A stretch of DNA of 64,000 nt from Bacteriovorax stolpii (lineage in GTDB: Bacteria > Bdellovibrionota > Bacteriovoracia > Bacteriovoracales > Bacteriovoracaceae). The position numbers and the translations under genes are program-made. This document shows positions 16,997-25,423 of the stretch, piece by piece. Numbering within the stretch: the stretch's first letter is position 1; the number at the start of each line of letters is the position of its first letter. The stretch covers positions 20,859 through 84,858 of the forward strand of contig CAMDQH010000004.1 of assembly GCA_945905815.1 (NCBI GenBank), given 5' to 3'. The notes under the pieces are model-generated. The model saw only the letters and a list, made by a program, of their open reading frames with translations. It did no database searches and was not told the origin of the DNA.

Positions 16997-17687
16997 TTTA
17001 CCTCTACTCTTAGTTGAAGATGAGCCGAATCTGGGTCAAACCTTGAGAGACTACCTTCTTGCCAAAAAATATCAAGTTGAACTGGCAATAACTTGTGTTG
17101 AGGCAAGAGAAAAATTTGAAAAAATAAAGCCGGCAATAGTAATCCTTGATATAGGCCTGCCTGATGGCTCTGGTATTGATCTCGCACGAGAATTCAGATC
17201 TCAGAGAAAAGACTGTGTTCTACTTTTTTGCACGGCCTTAAATGATCCATATCTTCGCGTAGAAGGACTTGAGCTGGGAGCAGAAGATTACATTACAAAA
17301 CCCTTCGAGCTGAAAGAAATGACTATACGACTAGACCGGATATTAAAATCACGTCAGTTTACGTTGCAGAATCCTGAGGAAATGCGGTTTGGGAAAATTA
17401 TTTTTTGGCCTAAGCGCTTTGAGATTCAAGATAGCGGGGGGAACATTACTTCTCTGAGTCAGAAAGAGTGCGCTATCGTTGAGCTTCTATTAGAACGTAA
17501 AAATGAAGTGGTTTCTCGCGACGAGATGATTGAGAACATTTGGGGGCAGAATAGTTTTCCTACCAACCGCACTATTGATAATTACATTGTAAAGCTCCGT
17601 AAATGGGCCGACTCTGACTCTGCTGGATCATTAAAGATCACTTCTGTCAGAGGTATTGGATATAAGCTAGAACTCAAAGGAAACTAA
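16989..17687 (+). CDS. OmpR/PhoB-family response regulator inside the heme operon
   Basis: A 232-residue two-domain regulator. The receiver domain has the acidic pocket (LLLVEDEP), the phosphoacceptor Asp54 (VILDIGLPDGSG), the Thr/Ser switch (FCTAL) and ITKPF with the conserved Lys. The C-terminal winged helix ends in TIDNYIVKLRKWA and TSVRGIGYKLE. The ATG at 16989 is preferred to the TTG one codon earlier. It is the partner of the preceding kinase and stops 1 bp before hemE. The direct repeat ahead of hemA is a candidate target. Confidence 0.92.
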   Translation: MSNLPLLLVEDEPNLGQTLRDYLLAKKYQVELAITCVEAREKFEKIKPAIVILDIGLPDGSGIDLAREFRSQRKDCVLLFCTALNDPYLRVEGLELGAEDYITKPFELKEMTIRLDRILKSRQFTLQNPEEMRFGKIIFWPKRFEIQDSGGNITSLSQKECAIVELLLERKNEVVSRDEMIENIWGQNSFPTNRTIDNYIVKLRKWADSDSAGSLKITSVRGIGYKLELKGN

Positions 17688-17688
17688 G

Positions 17689-18711
17689 ATGGATATTTTT
17701 GAAAACCGTAAAGACTTTCTACCAGTATGGTTCATGCGCCAGGCCGGTCGCTACCATTCACATTATCAGGCGATTAAGAAAAACTCTGATTTTATGACTA
17801 TGTGTAAAAATCCAGAACTTGCATGTGAAGTAACCTTAGGGCCAATCCAAGATTTCGGGTTTAATGCCGCCATTTTATTTTCGGATTTACTATTTCCCTT
17901 AGAACAATTGGGTATGGGGCTTTCTTATCAGTCTGGCCCACCTGTTCTGGAATGGCATCTTCAAAGTCCGACAGATATTTCAAAACTCAAAATAAAATCA
18001 CCAGGAAAAGAGTTTTATAAATTTCAAGGCGATGCCTGTAAATTAATTAGAGAACGACTACCTCAAGATGTGACACTCATTGGATTTGTTGGCGCTCCAT
18101 TTACGCTCTATACCTATGCAGTGGAAGGCTCACATGCAGGAAACTTAGTTTCTGCCAAACAAGGGCTATACGATGGACGTTTTGAAGCCTTCACAAATAT
18201 GTTAATGCCGGAGTTGTTAGAAGAAATGTTAATGCAAGCAAATAACGGTGCACAAGCAATTGCTTTATTTGATACAGCTGCTGGTGAGTTATGTGTATCT
18301 GATTATAAAGAACTAATCGTTCCAAAAATCACTGCTCTACTTAAGGCCTTCAAAGCAAAATCTCCTAAGACCAAAATCATCTATTATTCTAAGCATACTC
18401 AAGCAGGCCATGTGAAATGCCTCGATCTTTCATGCATAGACGTTATTGGTGTAGACTGGCGATGTGATCTCGTAGAAATTCAAAAGCTTCTTCCACCGCA
18501 AGTTTTTATTCAAGGGAATTTGGATCCGGCCTGGTTGCATTTGCCAACTGACCTGATGGAGAAGAAGGCGAAAGCATACTACGCTGACTTACGTGAGCGT
18601 GGACTGGACTTTAAACGTTGGATAGCGGGACTTGGCCATGGGGTATTGATTCAGACTCCAGAAGAGAATGTGAGACGATTGGTGAAGATTATTCAGGGAC
18701 AGAAGCTTTAG
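17689..18711 (+). CDS. hemE: Uroporphyrinogen decarboxylase
   Basis: A 340-residue enzyme that removes four carboxyl groups from uroporphyrinogen III to give coproporphyrinogen III. It carries the signature PVWFMRQAGRYHSHYQ near the N-terminus (Arg/Asp substrate binding), GFVGAPFTLYTYAVEG, GVDWRCDL and the C-terminal GLGHGVLIQTPEENV. AAGGA lies 7 bases before the ATG. It is the last gene of the heme operon, and its stop codon overlaps that of the convergent CpaF-like gene. Confidence 0.95.
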   Translation: MDIFENRKDFLPVWFMRQAGRYHSHYQAIKKNSDFMTMCKNPELACEVTLGPIQDFGFNAAILFSDLLFPLEQLGMGLSYQSGPPVLEWHLQSPTDISKLKIKSPGKEFYKFQGDACKLIRERLPQDVTLIGFVGAPFTLYTYAVEGSHAGNLVSAKQGLYDGRFEAFTNMLMPELLEEMLMQANNGAQAIALFDTAAGELCVSDYKELIVPKITALLKAFKAKSPKTKIIYYSKHTQAGHVKCLDLSCIDVIGVDWRCDLVEIQKLLPPQVFIQGNLDPAWLHLPTDLMEKKAKAYYADLRERGLDFKRWIAGLGHGVLIQTPEENVRRLVKIIQGQKL

Positions 18712-19739
18712 GTTCCCACAAAAAAATCTTTAGGAAGACCGGCCTTCTGTAAACGTTCGGCACAGCTTGGAACAAGTCCGGTAAATTTGAACTCTTCATT
18801 TTTGAATACGCCTACGTCCTGCATAAGAATTCTATCACCTTCCATATTCGCAATTTCGGTAACGTGAGAAACAATTCTTCTACCATCTTTATCACGGCGA
18901 ATTTGAATAATGAAGTCGATCGCTGTAGACACTTGATAGCGTAAGGCCTTAAGAGGTAAGTCATATCCAGAAAGCAAATATAGATTTTCAAGACGCATGA
19001 GGCATTCACCTGGCGAGTTGGCATGTATAGATGTCATTGAGCCCTCATGACCTGTATTCATCGCTTGCAGAAGATCAAATACTTCTTCGCCGCGGCACTC
19101 ACCTACAATGATTCTGTCAGGCCTCATTCTCAAAGTGTTTTTTAAAAGATTTCGAATTGTAAGTCCCTTCTGATCTCCAATTCCGGGCCGGGCCTCAAGT
19201 CTGACAACATTTGGTAAATTGAACTGCAATTCTCGAGTGTCCTCTATCGTAATGATTCTTTCTTTCTGAGGAATTTCCTGAAGAAGTAAATTAAGAAAAG
19301 TGGTCTTACCTACACCGGTTCCACCAGCAACAATTATGTTAACTCTGGCTTTGATCAATATTTTAAGAAAAAACATCCAATCTGAGGAAAGGCCAAAGAT
19401 CCCGGGAGATCCATCAAATGTCTTAATACTTTTCATGTAACGACGAATGGTGATGGCATGTGTGCTGCCAGTATAGTCTTTATGAAGCAAATTAACTCGA
19501 CTACCATCCGGTAAATTACCATCCATAATAGGATTTTCTGCATTGAAAATTTTTCGATTGTGCTTGGCAAGCTCCTGGCAATACTCGTCCACTTCTTCAT
19601 GAGTAAACTTAATATCAATTCTAATTAATTCTCCGTCTTTTTCGACGTATACATTATCAAGAGCATTAATGATGACTTCGGAAATTCCCGTTTTCTTGCC
19701 TATTTCATCAAAGAGATCTTTAACTTTGTTTTTTGACAT
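18708..19739 (-). CDS. CpaF/VirB11-family secretion ATPase, stand-alone
   Basis: A 343-residue hexameric secretion ATPase. It has an N-terminal domain binding DNA-like or protein partners (GNLPDGSRVNLLHKDY, ITIRRY), the Walker A box AGGTGVGKTTFLN, the Asp box IITIEDTRELQF, Walker B MRPDRIIVGECRG and the His box GSMTSIHANSP. These power pilus assembly or secretion in Tad and type IV systems. It is shorter than typical CpaF (over 430 residues) because the N-terminal region is reduced, and no other Tad or pilus gene is nearby. It sits 8 bp downstream of an unknown 229-residue gene. Confidence 0.88.
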   Translation of the reverse strand: MSKNKVKDLFDEIGKKTGISEVIINALDNVYVEKDGELIRIDIKFTHEEVDEYCQELAKHNRKIFNAENPIMDGNLPDGSRVNLLHKDYTGSTHAITIRRYMKSIKTFDGSPGIFGLSSDWMFFLKILIKARVNIIVAGGTGVGKTTFLNLLLQEIPQKERIITIEDTRELQFNLPNVVRLEARPGIGDQKGLTIRNLLKNTLRMRPDRIIVGECRGEEVFDLLQAMNTGHEGSMTSIHANSPGECLMRLENLYLLSGYDLPLKALRYQVSTAIDFIIQIRRDKDGRRIVSHVTEIANMEGDRILMQDVGVFKNEEFKFTGLVPSCAERLQKAGLPKDFFVGT

Positions 19740-19747
19740 TTTAATTC

Positions 19748-20437
19748 CTAGACTTTTTCATACAGGAACATATCGGGTTCCTCTATGCTGGCACTATAGG
19801 CCATTAAATTTTGACACATTATTGCTTGGTCATCTTTTGACATGAAAGAATATATTTCTTCAAACTTTTTACCAGCAATTAGATGGCTAACTAACATTTT
19901 TTCACCTAATGATAAATTTAAGTGAATAAGAATTAAAATCAACCAATCAATACGCTCAGACCGCCCTTGAGAGAGTTTAAGCAGATTGTCGATTTCTGGT
20001 GGGATGATAATCTCTAAGAATTTATTATCTTGCTTCTTTTGAAGCTCCAGATTAGAAAACTTGAGATAAAACCCTAAGAGGAAAAGCCGGGAAAAACTAT
20101 TTACACAATGACTTGAAAAGCGACTTTCGATAGATTTAATATCCTCCACTAAATCCAAGTCGGTCTTGTCAGGATAATCTCCAAAAATGTATTTATAGAT
20201 ATAGACACTTGCTATTCGGTCACGAAAACTAGACCAGCCCAGCACGATCATAACCCGCTCAAATCCTCGACCGTCATCAAATTCTCTAAATGTCGTTTCT
20301 AAAATTGAACAGAGGGCCTTATTGGGAGAAATAATGTCCAAAATAGATTCTGAAGTATTTTTAACTGATAGATTGGACTTTAAAAGAGTTACGAACTCAC
20401 GAGGCAGATTTACGAATGGAAAATGCAGCTTAATCAT
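19748..20437 (-). CDS. Unknown protein encoded next to the CpaF-like ATPase
   Basis: A 229-residue helical protein with no signal peptide. It contains a hydrophobic helix late in the sequence (DWLILILIHLNLSLGEKML) and many charged residues, but no family was recognised. It is 8 bp upstream of the CpaF-like gene on the same strand, so the two are cotranscribed. Divergent from a pair of small unknown genes across an 86-bp intergenic region. Confidence 0.6.
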   Translation of the reverse strand: MIKLHFPFVNLPREFVTLLKSNLSVKNTSESILDIISPNKALCSILETTFREFDDGRGFERVMIVLGWSSFRDRIASVYIYKYIFGDYPDKTDLDLVEDIKSIESRFSSHCVNSFSRLFLLGFYLKFSNLELQKKQDNKFLEIIIPPEIDNLLKLSQGRSERIDWLILILIHLNLSLGEKMLVSHLIAGKKFEEIYSFMSKDDQAIMCQNLMAYSASIEEPDMFLYEKV

Positions 20438-20523
20438 ATTCTCCGACTATTTTTATCCGAAAGAGTCTTTCACCTACTTAATTAAAGCACGACAGAAGGC
20501 CAAAACCTAGGAATAATGAACAT

Positions 20524-21024
20524 ATGAGTTTGCCCGTCTATCAGCATATTAATATCAAAACTGCCCAGTTAGAAGATTTAAAAAATTTTCTAAATCTTGA
20601 AATGAATTTAAAGCATCCGGTGGCACTAAATCTGACCCTTCTCGAATTAGATCAACAAAGAGAAATGGCAAGCCTTATAGAGAACTACTTTTCCACAAAT
20701 AACATCTCCTTCAAGTTTCCCTATCCCGTATATCTGGTAATGGCACATCAAACAACCATTACCAATATGCCCTCGGTAGGAAATATTTCTGAATTGCCAC
20801 GTTTTTTTATTCAAAAAGAATCAAAGATAAATGTGAAAGAATCGCATTTACTTGGCCGAAACAGATTAATTCAGCAGGAAATTAAGAATACAGATCCAGA
20901 GTTGATCCAGGAAAGCATTCAGAATTACGGAAAAATTCATAGAGAGATTTATGAGCTAGAAAAAGAACGCCTTTTCTATCGTTCCATATTAAATAGGCTT
21001 TTCAAGGCAACCACAAATGGATAA
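20524..21024 (+). CDS. Unknown protein, 166 residues
   Basis: Not recognised. The first 90 residues look like a small alpha/beta domain (HPVALNLTLLELDQQREMAS, FPYPVYLVMAHQ), and the last 60 are charged and helical, with coiled-coil character (QNYGKIHREIYELEKERL). No signal peptide. It overlaps the next gene by 8 bp and is divergent from the ATPase pair, which suggests a shared process. Confidence 0.6.
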   Translation: MSLPVYQHINIKTAQLEDLKNFLNLEMNLKHPVALNLTLLELDQQREMASLIENYFSTNNISFKFPYPVYLVMAHQTTITNMPSVGNISELPRFFIQKESKINVKESHLLGRNRLIQQEIKNTDPELIQESIQNYGKIHREIYELEKERLFYRSILNRLFKATTNG

Positions 21025-21385
21025 AAAACGATTGGTAAAGAACCTGACTCCTGAAGAGCTAAAAGGTTTTGAAGAATTCATAGACGGCGAATCAGTTGAT
21101 ACCGACTTCCTCCAACGTGGACCTCAAAAGAAAGATGCTTCATATGAACACTTTACATTTCTTACCAACGACTCAGAACGCTTAATTAGACAGAAAGAGT
21201 TATTAAAGAATAAACTGTCGTTTGTAACAAAGTATGATCAGGGTGAGAAGTTAATTCAAGACCAGCAAAAAGAAATATTTCTTCTCAAGAAAAATATTTT
21301 CGAAATCAGCAACAAACCTGGAACACCCTATATGAAATCGATTAAAGAAATTTTCGATTCTATTTTTGCCCCACCACAAGTTTAA
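21017..21385 (+). CDS. Unknown charged helical protein, 122 residues
   Basis: A highly charged protein rich in Lys, Glu and Gln with predicted long helices (RLIRQKELLKNKLSFVTKYD, LIQDQQKEIFLLKKNIFEI). It starts 8 bp inside the preceding gene and its stop overlaps the convergent gene by 4 bp. It may be a structural or adaptor partner of its neighbour; no family recognised. Confidence 0.55.
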   Translation: MDKKRLVKNLTPEELKGFEEFIDGESVDTDFLQRGPQKKDASYEHFTFLTNDSERLIRQKELLKNKLSFVTKYDQGEKLIQDQQKEIFLLKKNIFEISNKPGTPYMKSIKEIFDSIFAPPQV

Positions 21386-23112
21386 TTATTCGTGTAATTG
21401 AGAAGTATCGGACCACCAATGTGTTTAAAATCCTCTTCACTCATTCCTTCAATTTCATAACCATTCAATTGTTCAATCATAATCTGATAAAGATATTTAT
21501 CGAAACGAGGAATTTGATCTAGTCCAAATTTCTCAATAAAAAGAACTGTCCTCTCTCGCAAGATAGGGTCTTCCTCTCCTTTTATCAAATACTCTTCCCC
21601 TGATTTTGTAAAAAACTTATGATAAAATGTCTTTAGTTCCGATATGGTTACGCCCATTTTTCCCGCAGATGATTCTTGAAAATGTCCGCCTGCAAAATTA
21701 ATAAAGCTAGAAATCATTATCGCCTCGAAATCGATATTATCAACTTCGTAGTTTAAATAGAACTGATCATTTAAAAGGCCTTCTGATTTTAACTTTTCAA
21801 GGCTGTTAAAAAAAGTATTCACAAACGGAAGGGCCATAGTGAAAGTATCTGAAGCTTCATTCCAAAGCTTGTAAGTTTCGAGGTTCGATATTTCAAGTGG
21901 TTTTGAACTCCCATCAAATTTATATTTTGCTACTTCCTCGTGTGAGTTCTCAATAAAAGCATTCCAATATAATCCTAAGAAGTAACCAAAATCATCTTGC
22001 TCAAATGGTGTATCTCCCATGCCTTTCTTCATTTTTTTACGAGTGGCTTCAATCAAGCTGTGGCCTATCTTATACAAGTCCATAAAATCAAAAGTAGCAA
22101 ATATGATCTTATCTTTTGAGACTTGAGATTTAACGTATTCAAATCCGAGTTCAAGACATTGACGTGTTTGATTTCCAACCCTAGACATTGCTGTTGAACC
22201 ACTTTTCAGTGCATCATTCAAAGTCATTCGCGCATTTACCAAACGAACAAAATTGAAATGCAAGTACTGAGCACGAGCATTGTCTGTGATAGCATTTAGG
22301 GCCTGCTTGATGTTGTCCATACCATGTTGATAAGGGACCAGTGTTGATGCATGAAGGCTCTGATTCGCTGAGAGTGAATCGAGCTGACCAGTGATGGTTT
22401 TCTTTTGTTTTATAAACTCATCAATCTGAACCAAAGAATAAAAATATGAGTTGTATTCAAGGGCATCAAAATAATCCACGAAGCCAAAATCTCGTAGGCG
22501 ATCTTTCTTTTGAAGATATATATCCTCTTCCATTATGTGATAAGAGTCGACAACCATTTTGAACAAAAAGGCGTAGGCATACTCGACACCAATGTCAGAA
22601 TAAAGCCGTCTGATCATTTCTTTTAATTCTTGAACTAACTCGAAACCCTCTGGGTAGGCTATTAACAATTGATTATCTTCAGTTAGAAAATAGTTATCAT
22701 CGTCAGGGTACATAGGATCATCAACATCAAAGGTATCGATAGTGAATTGATTCTTCATGCTAAGAAGGAAGTCTTCACTCTTTACGTATTCTAAAATGAC
22801 ATTATCGTCAGGACATCGGGCATAGACCTCCATCCAATACAAAACAGCTTGTGGATCAACCAGGTCTTTTTGCCATAAATCAATATCCCTAAGGGACTGA
22901 CGTTGTTCGCTAGAAAGTTTAGGAAGAATCAGTGCGACCTGATCCTTAGAAGTGTTCTTTAATGAGACATAAAGAGGTTGTATCGGGATCATGGATAAAT
23001 CCGTTCCGCCCTCAACTAGTTTTTCGATATCTTCAAATTTTTTGTAGGACTGAGCTTCATACAATAGTTGGCTTAATAGATCTTTCTTGACCCCTATTTC
23101 ATTCATGCTCAA
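21382..23112 (-). CDS. DUF6178-like protein
   Basis: A 576-residue cytoplasmic protein, largely helical. The segment IKNTSKDQVALILPKL-like followed by LRDIDLWQKDLVDPQAVLYW and an acidic stretch (DVDDPMYPDDDNYFL) resembles the DUF6178 family of delta-type proteobacteria, whose function is not known. It has a second conserved-looking region RLRDFGFVDYFDALE. Monocistronic by spacing. The family name is from memory of its pattern and should be treated as likely, not proven. Confidence 0.55.
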   Translation of the reverse strand: MSMNEIGVKKDLLSQLLYEAQSYKKFEDIEKLVEGGTDLSMIPIQPLYVSLKNTSKDQVALILPKLSSEQRQSLRDIDLWQKDLVDPQAVLYWMEVYARCPDDNVILEYVKSEDFLLSMKNQFTIDTFDVDDPMYPDDDNYFLTEDNQLLIAYPEGFELVQELKEMIRRLYSDIGVEYAYAFLFKMVVDSYHIMEEDIYLQKKDRLRDFGFVDYFDALEYNSYFYSLVQIDEFIKQKKTITGQLDSLSANQSLHASTLVPYQHGMDNIKQALNAITDNARAQYLHFNFVRLVNARMTLNDALKSGSTAMSRVGNQTRQCLELGFEYVKSQVSKDKIIFATFDFMDLYKIGHSLIEATRKKMKKGMGDTPFEQDDFGYFLGLYWNAFIENSHEEVAKYKFDGSSKPLEISNLETYKLWNEASDTFTMALPFVNTFFNSLEKLKSEGLLNDQFYLNYEVDNIDFEAIMISSFINFAGGHFQESSAGKMGVTISELKTFYHKFFTKSGEEYLIKGEEDPILRERTVLFIEKFGLDQIPRFDKYLYQIMIEQLNGYEIEGMSEEDFKHIGGPILLNYTNN

Positions 23113-23207
23113 ACCCTCTTCAATTTTTATGGACTTTGTACTCTCTTTTTGACTTTTTGGCCAATGACCGTAGCCAAAACACTGCGCATCAAGTTAAAAT
23201 AGTCTCT

Positions 23208-23864
23208 ATGACACATACCCATCCACTGAGCATGAAAACAGTCCCTAATCTGGCCTTAGTGAAGGCAGGTTTTCCGGACATAACAACCCTTTTGTTTGAC
23301 ATGGATGGGACTCTATTTGATACAGAAAAATACCACACTTTGTCCCTTCAGTGCATAGGTAGAGACCAGAACATTCAACCTCCATTCGGTCCCAAAGAAT
23401 TACATGAGCTGATGATGGGTAAGGCGGATCATTTGTTATTTGAATTGATTAAGGACTGGCCAGGATTTCCAAAAAAGTGGGACGTTCAGGCCTTTGTAAG
23501 TGAAAAGAACCGTTATTTACTAGATATTTTGAAGAAAGTGGACGCTACAACTTACTTTCCTTTAGCAATGAAGAACCTCCTGAGTGAAGCAAAGTTGGCC
23601 GGACTTCAAATTGGACTTGTGACTTCTTCTGAGAAAATTATCACTGAAGAACTTTTAAAATTAACCCAGCTTGACACTTTTTTTGCTTATGTTCTTACTT
23701 GTAACGATTCAATTAAAGTAAAACCGGATCCATGGCCATATCAGAGGGCCATGTCGTATTTTCAAGCACTGCCTGAGGCAACTCTTGTTTTTGAAGATTC
23801 TCTAATAGGACTTGAATCTGCTAGAGGCGCCGGTGCCAACTTAATAAAAGCAGAATGGTATTAG
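23208..23864 (+). CDS. HAD-superfamily phosphatase / beta-phosphoglucomutase-like
   Basis: A haloacid dehalogenase-fold hydrolase with motif I DMDGTLFDTE (nucleophile and acid Asp), a helical cap, motif II LVTSSEK, the lysine SIKVKPDPWPY and motif IV FEDSLIGLESARGAG. These subfamily I enzymes act on small sugar phosphates. The start is uncertain: the ATG at 23208 gives 218 residues, an ATG at 23232 would remove eight, and a TTG at 23136 would add 24; none has a good Shine-Dalgarno. The stop overlaps a convergent gene by 4 bp. Confidence 0.85.
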   Translation: MTHTHPLSMKTVPNLALVKAGFPDITTLLFDMDGTLFDTEKYHTLSLQCIGRDQNIQPPFGPKELHELMMGKADHLLFELIKDWPGFPKKWDVQAFVSEKNRYLLDILKKVDATTYFPLAMKNLLSEAKLAGLQIGLVTSSEKIITEELLKLTQLDTFFAYVLTCNDSIKVKPDPWPYQRAMSYFQALPEATLVFEDSLIGLESARGAGANLIKAEWY

Positions 23865-25423
23865 GGTCTAACGAGATAAATTTGCCACTGCTTACCAGTA
23901 GATTCATTATTAACAATTCTTATTCGTTCAACGTTTGTTTTAAAATTTGAATCAATTTCATTTGAGACATAGAATTCATCACCAATAATATTGAGCATAT
24001 TATAAAGACCAGTATGTTCTTGCATATCAATCATAAATTTAACAAATAAGAGAGGCACAGGACCATCCTTAGAACCTAACTTGTCATAAGTAACCATTTC
24101 GGTTAACGCTTCTCTGCTCATAAATTTCTTTAATTTGCCTGAAAGATTATTAATCATATTGAGCGTAAAAACATAATCATACTTTAGTTTAAGCATATCA
24201 ACTTCAACTTGCTCGAGATTTTGTGTCTGACGAATTTCAGCTGCTTGAAGGAATGCACTTTTGAGTGGCGCGATGGTTTCGACGTACTCTTTTTTCTTAA
24301 TAACCGGCACAACTTTAGGGTCTACTTTTTTAGCAACAATTACTGGTGCTTCGATTTTATTTGGAATAACTATGGGAGTAACTCCTTCTTCTGCATCTAG
24401 TGCTGCAATCTTAAATGGCTGTTCCATGACATAGAGGTTAGTTAACCCCTTTTCAACAAATTCTTTACCTGATCCATAAAAGAAGACTCTTCCTTGGATA
24501 AAACGTTCCTGATATTGATTGTGTAAATGGGCCCTGAGAGTTGTGAAAAGAGTTGGCAAGATTGGATATTTTACTTCTTTGTGGGCCATGACTTCGGTAA
24601 ATCGTCTTAGACATCCAAGTGCCTCGAGCTGTTTATTATATGTATTTATGATGTTTGAAATTCCAATAAGATTATAGGCATCTGTACTTTCCGATACCCC
24701 GTAAATTTCATCAATTTCAGAACAAATCAAATTCATTAATGATTCATCCTGTTCACAAACTTTCTTTAAACGAGACTCTAGATCCTTAGGCTCGCACTTC
24801 CCTTTGCATTCTGAATCAAGTCGATAATGAGAGTAGTACTTAAAATCTTTACTGGAAAAATCTTTCCACCAATCGCTTTTCATATAGGTTTTCGGTAAAG
24901 ATTCTTCAAATTTAGGTTTGTGCATTTTCAGAAGCCCAATAAATTTTTTCATCTCAGCATTTTTAGGCCTGCACTTATCTACAAATTTAGAAAAATCAAA
25001 ATTACAGCCCTTATTTTGAATAAAATGCTTAGACACCATATTCAAATGCCACTGGCCTTCCAAAAGATAACTCAGAGTTAAAAGGCGATATGAATATCTA
25101 ATGACATCAAAATGCTCCGACAAAAGTTCGTTCGAGCAAATCATTCCTCCACCAAGTTCAGATTTCAGAAAAGAACTGAAATCCTTTTCACGATTAAAAA
25201 TGTAATCCTGAAAATAGTTCTGAAAGAATAGCTCATCTTGAAATGCCATCTTTCCTTGGTAGAAATCCATGAAGATCAGCGGCTGCCAACGACTTGAATA
25301 AGAATCAAGTCTCTTCTCTCCGAGATATCCCTCAGAGTGAATGCGATCCATTTTGACCTGTCCCTGGACTGGCATTGCCAGGGACAGAAAAATTAAGAAT
25401 TGAACCAGAATAATGTGAACCAT
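23861..25423 (-). CDS. Secreted protein of unknown function downstream of the TRAP operon
   Basis: A 520-residue protein with a Sec signal (MVHIILVQFLIFLSLAMPVQ, cut probably after GQ). The mature part is rich in charged helices and has about a dozen cysteines in its middle third (SECKGKCEPKD, KVCEQDES, NLICSE), implying periplasmic disulphides, then a Pro/Val/Lys-rich linker (about residues 340-380). No family recognised. Its start lies 31 bp inside the end of dctM, so it is cotranscribed with the TRAP genes and may act with them. Confidence 0.7.
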   Translation of the reverse strand: MVHIILVQFLIFLSLAMPVQGQVKMDRIHSEGYLGEKRLDSYSSRWQPLIFMDFYQGKMAFQDELFFQNYFQDYIFNREKDFSSFLKSELGGGMICSNELLSEHFDVIRYSYRLLTLSYLLEGQWHLNMVSKHFIQNKGCNFDFSKFVDKCRPKNAEMKKFIGLLKMHKPKFEESLPKTYMKSDWWKDFSSKDFKYYSHYRLDSECKGKCEPKDLESRLKKVCEQDESLMNLICSEIDEIYGVSESTDAYNLIGISNIINTYNKQLEALGCLRRFTEVMAHKEVKYPILPTLFTTLRAHLHNQYQERFIQGRVFFYGSGKEFVEKGLTNLYVMEQPFKIAALDAEEGVTPIVIPNKIEAPVIVAKKVDPKVVPVIKKKEYVETIAPLKSAFLQAAEIRQTQNLEQVEVDMLKLKYDYVFTLNMINNLSGKLKKFMSREALTEMVTYDKLGSKDGPVPLLFVKFMIDMQEHTGLYNMLNIIGDEFYVSNEIDSNFKTNVERIRIVNNESTGKQWQIYLVRP

